Below are positions 1 through 7,916 of a stretch of 64,000 bases of DNA, in pieces; position 1 is the stretch's first letter, and the number at the start of each line of letters is the position of its first letter. Under the pieces are notes generated by a model, which saw nothing but the letters and a program-made list of their open reading frames with translations, was not told the origin of the DNA and searched no databases. Position numbers and translations under genes: made by a program. Source of the stretch: Sphingomonas oligoaromativorans (GTDB lineage: Bacteria > Pseudomonadota > Alphaproteobacteria > Sphingomonadales > Sphingomonadaceae); contig NZ_JAASQK010000011.1 in NCBI RefSeq assembly GCF_011762195.1, positions 1 to 64,000 of the forward strand. The letters are read 5' to 3'.

Positions 1-226
1 AACCAGGCATCAATGTCGCGGTAAACCGCGCCGCACCAAGTGGCGAAGCGCCGTTGACGAGGCGCTGTCTATGCCCACTCATCGCTGGCGTCAACGATTC
101 GTCATGAACTTTTTTAAGGGCCGCCTCTCTTTTTTCGAAAATCCATGTAGATGAATGGGTTAGTGTCTATCCAGGCCGCCAGCGATCACCAGAATGCTCC
201 TTCAGCCGATTTCCCAACCGATAGAA
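1..226. other. Left-edge intergenic DNA
   Basis: No convincing gene is seen. A small perfect inverted repeat (CGCGGT-AA-ACCGCG, 17-30) and an AT-rich stretch around 110-160 lie downstream of the minus-strand flavin reductase. The 14-base repeat has no T-run, so calling it a terminator would be a guess. Confidence 0.4.
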
Positions 227-841
227 TCACGCCGGACGGAGCATCTCGAACATCTCGCCTATCCGCGCATAGTCGCCGCGATAGCCCGCGCGCATGACCG
301 GCTGGGCCGCACGGGTGTCGAAACGGCCGTCGCGGAGAAATTCGCGGCGGATATGCACGCCGACTACCTGCCCCAGCGCCAGCCAGTTGCCCATGACACC
401 TCCGTCCCGATCGGTCAGGCGCACGATCTGCGTCAGCTTGCATTCCAGCGCCGCGGGCGCCTCCGCCACATGAGGCGCGCTGACGTTGCGGCCGGGCGCG
501 GCCGTCAGCCCGGCGAGCGCGAATTCGTCGACATCGGGCGGGACGCTCGCGGAGCTGCGGTTCATCCGCTCCGCCAGCACATGGCTCGGCAGATTCCAGG
601 CGAACTCCCCGGTCTCCTCGATATTGCGGATGCTGTCCTTATAGCCTTCGCTGCAAAAGCCGATCACCGCGGGCTTGCTCGCGAAGGCGCCGAAGAAGCT
701 GTAGGGCGCGAGATTGGGCCTCCCCTTCCCGTCCAGGCTGGAAATCCAGCCGATCAGCCTCGGGGCCACGATCGCCTTGAAGGGATCATGAGCAAGACCA
801 TGCCCCTCGTCGGGATCATAGAAATACACATCGTCGGACAT
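227..841 (-). CDS. Flavin reductase family protein (FMN-binding split barrel)
   Basis: A 204-residue protein of the DIM6/NtaB-type flavin reductase family, which binds FMN in a split beta-barrel and is often a flavin reductase or flavoprotein oxygenase. Family-like segments are the N-terminal VAPRLIGWISSLD stretch, SFFGAFASKPAVIGF, and the central KDSIRNIEETGEFAWNLPS. The ATG at 841 (protein begins MSDDVYFYD) is preferred, because an upstream extension to 916 adds only an Arg-rich, family-atypical leader. It is divergent from the winged-helix regulator at 1210, with about 370 bases between them. The substrate cannot be read from the sequence. Family assignment is firm; the exact reaction is unknown. 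Confidence 0.85.
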   Translation of the reverse strand: MSDDVYFYDPDEGHGLAHDPFKAIVAPRLIGWISSLDGKGRPNLAPYSFFGAFASKPAVIGFCSEGYKDSIRNIEETGEFAWNLPSHVLAERMNRSSASVPPDVDEFALAGLTAAPGRNVSAPHVAEAPAALECKLTQIVRLTDRDGGVMGNWLALGQVVGVHIRREFLRDGRFDTRAAQPVMRAGYRGDYARIGEMFEMLRPA

Positions 842-1209
842 CACATGCGCCTTCGTGGAGACCGCTCTCGCACGCAGAGATAGCGAGAGACGTCGCCCGG
901 CGCGACTATCCGGCATTGGCGGGCCGCATCGACCCCGAGCAGCCCATCACGCCGAAAAATTCGGCATTCTCTCCTTATACTAAAGTCGAATTTCTCGACA
1001 TATACTGTGTTATTATCACCGGGAATCCGAAGTCTTCTGCGGTTTAATCGCTCCTTTACCGCATTTGGCTAGGGCTATTCGTGTCGTGCCATCGACCGGG
1101 ACACTCGGCGTGGTACGGTCACGCAAGGGACGGGACGTGGGATGGGCGACCAGAGCGAAACAGGCGGGCCGCGTGGGGCGGCCCCGATAGCCGGACGGAA
1201 AAGTCCGTC
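842..1209. promoter_or_regulatory. Divergent promoter region between flavin reductase and winged-helix regulator
   Basis: No gene is supported in these 368 bases. The stretch 955-1020 is clearly AT-richer than its surroundings, as expected of a promoter. It holds an inverted repeat GTCGA-ATTTC-TCGAC at 985-999, which could be an operator for the divergent genes. This rests only on visible symmetry. Confidence 0.35.
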
Positions 1210-1968
1210 ATGAACGCGATCATGCCACGCGAGGAGCGGCCGGCGGACCTCGTCCATATCGCAAGCCTCGCTTCGCCGGACGTCATCGCGCCGGCCGCGG
1301 CGCGGGCACGCCTCTTCCTGCGCCATCATGCGATCGAGCGGCCCGAGGCCGCCGTCGGCGTGCGCCTGGTCGGCGAGGTGGTGATCGTGGCGGTCGAGGC
1401 GATCGATCCGGCGGCGATGCTGATGCTGGCCGATATCCGCAAGCGCGTGGCAGGCCAATTGATCGTGATCGCGGCGGACGTGCCGGCCGAACAGCGCATC
1501 CTCGCGCTCACGCTGGGGGCGGATCATGTGTTCGACGCGCAGGTCGACGAGCGGGAGCTGACCGCCGTGCTGCGCAACGCGACGCGCACCGCGCCCTCGC
1601 GCCTCACCATGCCGCGCGCGGGCGAGACACCGTGGCGCTGGCGGCTGGAGGCGGATCGCTGGGTGCTGGTCGCCCCCAATCTGCGCGAAGTGCGCCTGAC
1701 CCGCAGCGAATATACGGTGCTGGGGCTGCTGATCGGCAATGCCGGCGCCATCCGCAGCCGGGCGGAGCTGCTCGCCGGCATCAACGGCCGCGCCGAGCGG
1801 GAACGCGTGCTCGACGTGCTGATCTCCAAGCTCAGGCGCAAGGTGTGGGATTGCGCGCAGATGGAGCTGCCGCTCAGATCCGCGCGCAACGCGGGATATG
1901 TCTTCGCAGGGCGGGTCGGCCGGGTGGCCGATCCTAGCGTCCCAGCGACAGCCGCCACGCAACATTGA
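1210..1968 (+). CDS. Winged-helix DNA-binding regulator with receiver-like N-terminus
   Basis: A 252-residue protein. The C-terminal ~95 residues look like an OmpR/PhoB-type winged helix: LTRSEYTVLGLLI, then RSRAELLAGI, ERVLDVLISKLRRK (recognition helix) and the terminal hairpin RSARNAGYVFAG. The N-terminal ~120 residues resemble a receiver fold (alternating strands such as VVIVAVEAID and QLIVIAADV) but show no clear phospho-acceptor Asp block, so it may be a pseudo-receiver. No histidine kinase is adjacent. ATG 1210 was chosen because upstream in-frame sequence is low quality. Its 3' end overlaps the convergent TpsB gene by 35 bases. Confidence 0.7.
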   Translation: MNAIMPREERPADLVHIASLASPDVIAPAAARARLFLRHHAIERPEAAVGVRLVGEVVIVAVEAIDPAAMLMLADIRKRVAGQLIVIAADVPAEQRILALTLGADHVFDAQVDERELTAVLRNATRTAPSRLTMPRAGETPWRWRLEADRWVLVAPNLREVRLTRSEYTVLGLLIGNAGAIRSRAELLAGINGRAERERVLDVLISKLRRKVWDCAQMELPLRSARNAGYVFAGRVGRVADPSVPATAATQH

Positions 1969-3574
1969 GCTGCCACCCCTTCTCATAGCCCGCATAGGGC
2001 CGCTCGAGACGCCGCGCGCCCTCCAGGTCGAGCTGCGCCTTCTGGAGCCACGCCACGCGCACCCCGACACCGGCCGATGCGATATCATAGTCGGCGGCGG
2101 GGAATGGCCCGCGCTCCAGATAATGCGCCGTGGCCTTGTCGCCGAAAATGTAGAGCTCGCTCTGTTCGAACGCCTTGGGAAGCGGCGGGCGCCAGGCCAG
2201 TTCCGCGCTGCCGGCTGCCCCTCGGTCTCCGGCGAGCAGCGCCACCGGATAGGCGCGGCCGAAATCGGCACCGCCAACGATGAAGCGCTCGACCGCCGGC
2301 AAGGCGTCGTCCGCCCACTGCCCCGCCCCCGCCAGCCGCGCCACGAAGCGCTTGCCGAGCGCGCGATCCAGCGAGACGCGCCCGTTCACCTTGATGAAGC
2401 GCGGATCGGCGAAGGTGAGGTTGGTATCCGCATTGGCGATATCCAGCCCGCGGCTGACCGTCAGCGAAGCGGCGAGGCTGTGCTTCGCGCCCGCGTCGGT
2501 GAAGCTCGCCGCACCACGCACCGCCCGCGTCCGCTCGCGTGAGAGCAGCGAGCCCAGCACCGCATTGTCGCTGTTCACGCCGTCGATCGACAGGCTCAGC
2601 AACAGGTTGCGCGTGTAGGAGCGGATCAGCGGATGGCTGATCGAGAAGGACAGGATGTCCGCATTGCCCTTCACATGGGAATGGCGCGCACGGGTGTTGA
2701 GATGGGCAATCGAGACGCTGGCGCGCGTGCCGTTGTGTCCGATCGGCGTGGAATGGGTGAGCCCCGCATAACCGTAATTGCGGAAATTGGCGGCGGTCGC
2801 GAGGTTGAGGTCCGTCTCGTCGCCGGGCCGGAGCGCGCCGTAGAGCTTGCCCGTGGCGTTGAACTCGCCCTGGGCCAGCCCCTCCTGCGTGCGGTTGTCG
2901 AAGCTCAGCGAGACGGCGTGCGTCTTCTGCTTGAGGATCAGCACCAGCTTCACCGCCCCCGGCCGGCTGCCGCGCAGCAGCTTCACGTCGACCGTCAACC
3001 CCGGAATATCGCGGATCAGCGACAGGCAGCGTTGCAGCGAGGCGCGACGCAGCGGCCGCTCGGCGGCGAGCGTCGCCGCATATTGCTGCACCAGCTTCAC
3101 CGAGCTGTGGGTCACGTCGCCCGTGACGATCGCTTGCTCGACATAGCCCTCCGCCACGCGGACATGGACCACCCCTCCCGCGAAGCTCTGCGCCGGGATG
3201 GCCAACGTGTAGAGGGCGACGGCCGACTTGCCGTAGGCAGTCGACATCGCATTGGCGAGCAGGCTCAGCGTCTCGGTGGTCGCCGGGCGGCCGAGGAACG
3301 GCCGCGCCGCGTCGCCCACCCGCTCGGGCACCTCGCTGCCGTCGAAGCGCACGCCGCGGATCGTCACGGCATGGTCGCCCACGCCCTTGTCGACCGAAGT
3401 GACATGATCCGGCACCGCGTTCGAAGGCTGAACCATGGGAGGCGGCGTCTGCGACGGGAGGCGGTCGATCCGCCCCTGGTCAATCAGAAGACCAGCCGGG
3501 CTGCCGGGCGTGGTCTGCGCGTAAGCAGAACCAGCTCCCCCCACCAGCAGTGCGGCATAGAGATATTTCAGCAT
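1934..3574 (-). CDS. TpsB-type two-partner secretion porin (ShlB/FhaC/HecB family)
   Basis: A 546-residue outer-membrane transporter of the Omp85/TpsB family, which exports large beta-helical partner proteins. Seen in order: a signal peptide (MLKYLYAALLVGGAGSAYAQ), a Pro-rich linker, two POTRA-like regions at roughly residues 65-145 and 145-220 (including VVHVRVAEGYVEQAIV and PLRRASLQRCLSLIRDIPG), and a C-terminal barrel of about 300 residues ending in WRLSLGR. The lid motif usually written VRGY reads FGRAYP here. It lies 58 bases downstream of the Ser/Gly-rich lipoprotein gene on the same strand, suggesting co-transcription. No classical haemagglutinin-like TpsA is in the window, so its cargo is unknown. 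Confidence 0.85.
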   Translation of the reverse strand: MLKYLYAALLVGGAGSAYAQTTPGSPAGLLIDQGRIDRLPSQTPPPMVQPSNAVPDHVTSVDKGVGDHAVTIRGVRFDGSEVPERVGDAARPFLGRPATTETLSLLANAMSTAYGKSAVALYTLAIPAQSFAGGVVHVRVAEGYVEQAIVTGDVTHSSVKLVQQYAATLAAERPLRRASLQRCLSLIRDIPGLTVDVKLLRGSRPGAVKLVLILKQKTHAVSLSFDNRTQEGLAQGEFNATGKLYGALRPGDETDLNLATAANFRNYGYAGLTHSTPIGHNGTRASVSIAHLNTRARHSHVKGNADILSFSISHPLIRSYTRNLLLSLSIDGVNSDNAVLGSLLSRERTRAVRGAASFTDAGAKHSLAASLTVSRGLDIANADTNLTFADPRFIKVNGRVSLDRALGKRFVARLAGAGQWADDALPAVERFIVGGADFGRAYPVALLAGDRGAAGSAELAWRPPLPKAFEQSELYIFGDKATAHYLERGPFPAADYDIASAGVGVRVAWLQKAQLDLEGARRLERPYAGYEKGWQLNVAWRLSLGR

Positions 3575-3632
3575 GGCACCATCGCGAGAAGAGGATGCGG
3601 GCGGGCCCCCTGCCCGCCCGCAACAGGAAGGC

Positions 3633-4919
3633 TCAGTGATGGCCTGTCAGGCCGCCGAGAAGCCCGCTCACCGCGCCGGTGACACCGCTAAGCGGGGCCG
3701 CAGCCGTCACGGAGTTCACGGTGGAAGCTACCGTCGAGGTCACCCCCGAAAGAGCATTCGTCGCACCGCCGAGACCCGCCACCGAGCCGCTGGCCGAGGC
3801 CGTGCCGCCGAGCACCGCGCCTACTACAGGCAGGCTGCCCGTCACGCTACCGGACGCCGTCGCCGATGTTCCGGACAGACCGCCGAGCACCGTGCTCACC
3901 ACGGGCAGGCTCCCCGTCACGCTGCCAGACGCCGTCGCCGACGTCCCCGACAGGCCGCCGAGCACCGCGCCCACCACGGGCAGCGATCCGGTAAGGCCGC
4001 CCGACGTGGCCGATGGCAGAACGGCCGACACGGTATCCGTCAACGTCGGAACGACCGAGTTCACGACCGTTTGCACCGCGCCCGTAACCGGCAGCGCGCC
4101 GGTCACGTTATTGACGAGACCACCAACACTGCTGCCGCCAAGCAGGCTCCCCACGGTCGGCACCGGCGTCGTGCTCGCGAGATTGAGGTTCACGAGCGAG
4201 CCATTCGAACTGGCTCCCTGGCCGACCCCCAGATTGATGAGCGAGCTGCCTTTGCCGCCCAGCAAATTGGCGCCGCCCAACCCCACAGTCACCACCGGGG
4301 AAACGGACTGGGTCACGCCATCAACCAGCGCGACCTTGCCGGTGGCCGCGCCATTCAGCGCTGTGCCGAGATTGTCGACCGTCTGGGTGATCGAATTCGT
4401 GACCGGCGCCAGAGTCGGCACCAGGCCGTTCACGGTCTGCGTGACACCCGTCAGCGGCTGGTCGAGCCCAAGCGCAGCGTTGCCGGCCGTCACCAGGACA
4501 GGAGCGAGCGGGGAAGGCTGCCCCGGCGTTCCGACATTGGAGAGAACCCCGGTTCCGCCGACGCCGCCATTGCCGGTGATATAGCCGAGCGGCAGCCCGC
4601 TAAGATCGCCAAGCCCCCCCGAACTGCTGCTGCCGCCTGAACTGCTGCTGCCGCCACTGGAGGAACTGCTGCCACCCGAGCTGCTGCTGCCACCGGAAGA
4701 GCTGCTGCCGCCAGAGCTGCTGCTGCCACCGCTGGAGGAGCTGCCGCCACTCGAACTGCCGCCCGAGCTGCTCGAACCGCCACTGCTGCTGCTGCCGCCT
4801 CCTCCGTCGCCAGCACCAATGCCCGCGAGATGCGTGCCGCCGGACGATTCACATGCGCTCACTACAACCAGCGTCGCCACTAGAAGCGAACTGCTCAAGA
4901 TTTTCGTGCGATTGCTCAT
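3633..4919 (-). CDS. Ser/Gly-repeat predicted lipoprotein upstream of TpsB
   Basis: A 428-residue protein of unknown function. ATG 4919 is chosen over a start six codons upstream because GGGAGG sits 8 bases before it. A signal sequence ends in a plausible lipobox, VVSAC, at about residue 23. Next comes a long tract of SSSSGG-type repeats (about residues 40-105), then a Val/Leu/Gly/Thr-rich C-terminal half. That half holds near-identical tandem units of about 31 residues (GSLPVVGAVLGGLSGTSAT, three copies around 3790-3990). Such low-complexity composition suggests a surface-exposed stalk plus a repetitive hydrophobic strand region. It lacks a recognisable TPS secretion domain, so being the TpsB substrate is only a possibility from position. 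Confidence 0.7.
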   Translation of the reverse strand: MSNRTKILSSSLLVATLVVVSACESSGGTHLAGIGAGDGGGGSSSSGGSSSSGGSSSGGSSSSGGSSSSGGSSSSGGSSSSGGSSSSSGGSSSSGGSSSSGGLGDLSGLPLGYITGNGGVGGTGVLSNVGTPGQPSPLAPVLVTAGNAALGLDQPLTGVTQTVNGLVPTLAPVTNSITQTVDNLGTALNGAATGKVALVDGVTQSVSPVVTVGLGGANLLGGKGSSLINLGVGQGASSNGSLVNLNLASTTPVPTVGSLLGGSSVGGLVNNVTGALPVTGAVQTVVNSVVPTLTDTVSAVLPSATSGGLTGSLPVVGAVLGGLSGTSATASGSVTGSLPVVSTVLGGLSGTSATASGSVTGSLPVVGAVLGGTASASGSVAGLGGATNALSGVTSTVASTVNSVTAAAPLSGVTGAVSGLLGGLTGHH

Positions 4920-5056
4920 GATGACAACCTCCCTCACCGTAGGAAGCTGCCAACGCGGGCGGGAACCGCGATATGCGCGGATTTCCCAAGTTCAATGAAT
5001 ATTAGCGATTGTTACTGCCACGCCCGGACGTGCCGGAGCGGCGGCAGGGCGTTGGT

Positions 5057-5365
5057 TCAGGCCGCTTCGACCGCGAATAGGGTGACGCCCTGATATTTTG
5101 GATCCTGCGCCTCGAACAGCTCGCTGCGGGTGAACTGGCGGTCCGGCGACAGGGCCAGATCCTTGAGTCCGGCCAGCTTGAAGGTGCCGAGCTTCAGCTC
5201 GCGTGGCGGCTGGCCGTCGCGCTCGAGGGTGACGGCGTCGATGAACAGCTCATCGTGCCGGGTGTAGAGGATATGCGGGGCGAGGGTCACGACCATGCGG
5301 TTATAGGTTGCGACGACGCATTTATGCAGGGCGATCGCCTCGAACAGGATCTTGTTGGTTTCCAT
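5057..5365 (-). CDS. Small WYL-like protein
   Basis: A 102-residue protein resembling a stand-alone WYL-type fold. It has an N-terminal helix (ILFEAIALHKCVVATYN), a strand pair leading into LAPHILYTRHDELFIDAVTLE, and a basic/aromatic C-terminal part (ELKLGTFKLAGLKDLALSP). In the WYL family this fold is a ligand-sensing module normally attached to a helix-turn-helix domain, which is absent here. Its upstream region (5366-5560) is shared with the divergent gene at 5561. Family placement is from pattern only; function is unknown. Confidence 0.55.
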   Translation of the reverse strand: METNKILFEAIALHKCVVATYNRMVVTLAPHILYTRHDELFIDAVTLERDGQPPRELKLGTFKLAGLKDLALSPDRQFTRSELFEAQDPKYQGVTLFAVEAA

Positions 5366-5560
5366 ACCGCCTTACATTGGGGCCGCGGGGCGCAATGTCC
5401 AAGCCTCTTTTGTCGCATTGCAGCAAAAGCACCCGGCCGCGCGGCCCCTCGCGCAACCCACCGCAGGGAGGACTCGGTCCATCCCGCCGTTCATCCGGGT
5501 GTAATCGCCCGATACCTAGCCCGCGAGGCGACAGGGGCCTGAGGCACAAGGGGAATGAGG

Positions 5561-5950
5561 ATGAAGGGATCGAGCATCGCGCTGGCGGCGCTGCTGGCGC
5601 TGGGCGGCGCCACCGCCGCATCGGCCGGAATCGGCGCCGAGGCCAATGGCACGCGGGCCGACGGCCATTGGGGCGGCGAGCTGGGCGCGGGCTACAGCTT
5701 CGGCATGGCGGGCTTCAGCCTGACGCCGGGCGTCGGCGTGCTGGTCGCCAACGACTATACGCGGGCCTATGGCCGGATCGAGGCCGCCTATCAGATCCCG
5801 GCGGTCGCGAAGATCGGCGCCGGCGTCAGGATCAGCGGCGATCATACCCGGCCCTATGGCACGGTGGCGCTGCCGCTGCTCCCCAAGCTCGCGATCAAGG
5901 GCAATGCCGGCCCCAAATATTACGCGCTGGGCCTGACGCTCGGCTATTGA
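5561..5950 (+). CDS. Small secreted outer-membrane-like protein
   Basis: A 129-residue protein with a clear Sec signal peptide (SIALAALLALGGATAASA) followed by alternating Gly/aromatic strands (ELGAGYSFGMAGFSLTPG, YGTVALPLLPKLAIKG) and a C-terminal ALGLTLGY. A terminal aromatic residue and amphipathic strands suggest a small outer-membrane beta-barrel or periplasmic beta protein. ATG 5561 is preferred to ATG 5555 because AAGGGG lies 7 bases before it and only 1 base before the other. No named family is recognised. A strong hairpin follows at 5956-5977. Confidence 0.65.
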   Translation: MKGSSIALAALLALGGATAASAGIGAEANGTRADGHWGGELGAGYSFGMAGFSLTPGVGVLVANDYTRAYGRIEAAYQIPAVAKIGAGVRISGDHTRPYGTVALPLLPKLAIKGNAGPKYYALGLTLGY

Positions 5951-5955
5951 GGCGA

Positions 5956-5977
5956 TGGCCGGGGGCAGCCCCGGCCA
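5956..5977. terminator. Bidirectional hairpin terminator between convergent genes
   Basis: Perfect 9-base arms TGGCCGGGG / CCCCGGCCA with a GCAG loop sit between the convergent ends of the genes at 5950 (+) and 5986 (-). There is no T-run, so it may block transcripts in both directions without being a classical intrinsic terminator. Confidence 0.5.
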
Positions 5978-5985
5978 CGCTCTCG

Positions 5986-6336
5986 TCAGGGCTGCTCGGC
6001 GAGCGAGAAGATGCGCGTCGCCGCGACCCACTTCTCGCCCTCGCCCGCCGCCGGGATCGGGCGCTGGACGCTCGCCATCAGCGTCTCCCACACCTGAACG
6101 TCGGGATCGGACGCGTCCGCTGCGGCCTTGGTGACGGGATCGAAATCCGGCCCCGTCTCCATGACCATCACGAGGCGGGTGCCGGCGCGATAGATATCCA
6201 TCGCCTCGATCCCCGCCCCGCGGATGCTGCGCCCGATCGCGAGCGGCAGTGCGCCTGCCGCGTGCCACGCCTCGTAGCGGGCGATAGCGGCCGCATCATC
6301 GACGAGGTCGAGCAACAGGACGTGCCGCTCAGGCAT
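5986..6336 (-). CDS. L-rhamnose/L-fucose mutarotase family protein
   Basis: A 116-residue protein of the RhaM-like (DUF718) mutarotase family, which interconverts anomers of 6-deoxyhexoses such as L-rhamnose or L-fucose. Family features are the start RHVLLLDLVDDAAAIARYE, then AWHAAG with the putative active-site His, IEAMDIYRAGTRLVMVME in the middle, and a C-terminal Trp-containing segment (VWETLM, KWVAATRIFSL). It is the last gene of the minus-strand sugar operon and overlaps the upstream FAH-family gene by 8 bases, consistent with translational coupling. In this context L-fucose is the likeliest substrate, by inference. Confidence 0.8.
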   Translation of the reverse strand: MPERHVLLLDLVDDAAAIARYEAWHAAGALPLAIGRSIRGAGIEAMDIYRAGTRLVMVMETGPDFDPVTKAAADASDPDVQVWETLMASVQRPIPAAGEGEKWVAATRIFSLAEQP

Positions 6337-7174
6337 CGGCCACGACGTTCTGGCGCTGCGTGCCGAGCCCTTCGATGCCGAGTTCGATCACGTCGCCCGC
6401 CTTCAGATAGACCGGCGGCTTCTGGCCCATGCCGACGCCCGGCGGCGTGCCGGTGGAGATCACGTCGCCGGGGTGCAGCGTCATGAACTGGCTCAGATAG
6501 TGGACGATGAAGGCCGGCTTGTAGACCATCGTGGCCGTATTGCCGTCCTGATAGCGATGGCCGTTCACCTCCAGCCACATCTTGAGATTGTCCGGGTCGG
6601 CGATCTCGTCGCGGGTGGCGAGCCAGGGCCCGATCGGGCCGAAGGTGTCGCAACCCTTGCCCTTGTCCCAGGTGCCGTGGCGTTCGAGCTGATATTCGCG
6701 CTCGGAGACGTCGTTGATGAGGCAGTAGCCGGCGATATGCGCCTCGGCCTCTTCCTCGGTGACGTACTTGGCGGCCTTGCCGATGACGATGCCGAGTTCG
6801 ACTTCCCAGTCGGTCTTCACCGAGCCGCGCGGGATGGCGACATCATCGTTGGGGCCGACGATGGCGCTGGTCGCCTTGGTGAAGAGCACGGGCTCGGGCG
6901 GCACGGTCATGCCGGATTCGGCGGCATGGTCCGAGTAGTTGAGGCCGATGCAGAGGAACTTGCCGACCTGACCCACACACGGGCCGAAGCGGGCATCGCC
7001 CTCGACCAGCGGCAGGCTGGCGGGATCGATCGCGGCGAGCCTGGCGAGGCCTTCCGGGGTCAGCACGTTGCCTGCGATGTCGGCGACATGGGCGGACAGA
7101 TCGCGGATATGGCCATCGGCGTCGATCAGGCCGGGGCGTTCGGCGCCGGGCGCGCCATAGCGAACGAGCTTCAT
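6329..7174 (-). CDS. FAH-family hydrolase, probable 2,4-diketo-3-deoxy-L-fuconate hydrolase
   Basis: A 281-residue fumarylacetoacetate-hydrolase-family enzyme. The core contains GKFLCIGLNYSDHAAE, PVLFTKATSAIVGPND, the metal-binding acidic region DWEVELGIVIG, NDVSEREYQ, and the C-terminal ISTGTPPGVGMG. Such proteins are often labelled ureidoglycolate lyase. Here the neighbours (SDR, sugar-acid dehydratase, aldose dehydrogenase, FucP-like permease) point to cleavage of 2,4-diketo-3-deoxy-L-fuconate to pyruvate and L-lactate, as known for non-phosphorylative L-fucose pathways. ATG 7174 gives the usual family N-terminus MKLVRYG. It follows the SDR gene with a 10-base gap. Confidence 0.85.
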   Translation of the reverse strand: MKLVRYGAPGAERPGLIDADGHIRDLSAHVADIAGNVLTPEGLARLAAIDPASLPLVEGDARFGPCVGQVGKFLCIGLNYSDHAAESGMTVPPEPVLFTKATSAIVGPNDDVAIPRGSVKTDWEVELGIVIGKAAKYVTEEEAEAHIAGYCLINDVSEREYQLERHGTWDKGKGCDTFGPIGPWLATRDEIADPDNLKMWLEVNGHRYQDGNTATMVYKPAFIVHYLSQFMTLHPGDVISTGTPPGVGMGQKPPVYLKAGDVIELGIEGLGTQRQNVVADA

Positions 7175-7184
7175 CGCAAATTCC

Positions 7185-7916
7185 TCAGTTGATCCAGCCG
7201 CCGTCGATGACGTGAACAGCGCCGGTGGTGAAGGCGGACTCATCGCTGGCGAGATAGAGCATCAGGTTGGCGATCTCGCCCGGCTCGCCCAGACGCCCCA
7301 TCGGCTGACGCGCGACGAACTGCGCGCGCGCCGCCTCATAGTCGCCCGTGTCGCGCAGGCGCTGCTGGAGCGAGGGCGAGTCCACCGTGCCGGGGCAGAC
7401 CGCGTTGCAACGCACGCCCTTCGCCACGAAATCGGCCGCGACCGCCTTGGTGAGGCCGATCACGCCCGCCTTGGTCGCGCCATAGGCGAAGCGGTTGGGG
7501 ATGCCCTTCACCGAACTCGCGATCGACGCGATGTTGACGATCGAGCCCGCGCCCTTCTCCACCATGCCCGGCAGGAAGGCCCGGATCATCCGATACATGG
7601 CCGTCATGTTGAGGCCGACCGAGAAGTCCCACGCATCCTCGTCGCACTCAAGGATCGAGCCGGCGTGGACGAAGCCCGCGCAGTTGGCGAGCACGTCGAT
7701 GGTGCCGATCTCGGCGGCCAGCGCCTTGATGGCGTCCGCGTCGGTCACATCGAGGCGGCGCGTTTCGCAGCCGATAAGCCCTTCGAGCAAATCCTCGCGG
7801 ATGTCGGTCGCAATCACGCGCGCACCCTGTGCCGCGAACAGCTCGGCGGTCGAGCGGCCGATGCCCTGCGCCGCCGCCGTCACCAGCGCAGTCTTGCCGG
7901 CGAGACGGCCGCTCAT
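7185..7916 (-). CDS. SDR oxidoreductase, probable 2-keto-3-deoxy-L-fuconate dehydrogenase
   Basis: A 243-residue short-chain dehydrogenase. Visible motifs are the nucleotide loop TAAAQGIG (residues 13-20), DV at 56-57, NCAG at 78-81, catalytic Ser near 131, Y145-x3-K149 (YGATK), and the C-terminal HVIDGGW typical of classical SDRs. In the L-fucose pathway this step oxidises 2-keto-3-deoxy-L-fuconate to the 2,4-diketo acid, the substrate of the FAH enzyme next door. Its ATG overlaps the stop of the upstream dehydratase gene as ATGA, indicating coupled translation. Confidence 0.85.
   Translation of the reverse strand: MSGRLAGKTALVTAAAQGIGRSTAELFAAQGARVIATDIREDLLEGLIGCETRRLDVTDADAIKALAAEIGTIDVLANCAGFVHAGSILECDEDAWDFSVGLNMTAMYRMIRAFLPGMVEKGAGSIVNIASIASSVKGIPNRFAYGATKAGVIGLTKAVAADFVAKGVRCNAVCPGTVDSPSLQQRLRDTGDYEAARAQFVARQPMGRLGEPGEIANLMLYLASDESAFTTGAVHVIDGGWIN

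Noticed and set aside
4610-4800. Possible CRISPR-like or tandem-repeat array
   Set aside because: The short repeats are codon repeats for Ser/Gly inside the lipoprotein gene, with no spacer pattern.
3633-4919. Filamentous haemagglutinin-type TpsA partner of TpsB
   Set aside because: No TPS secretion domain signatures (NPNL/NPNG-type) and a lipobox at the N-terminus; kept as unknown lipoprotein.
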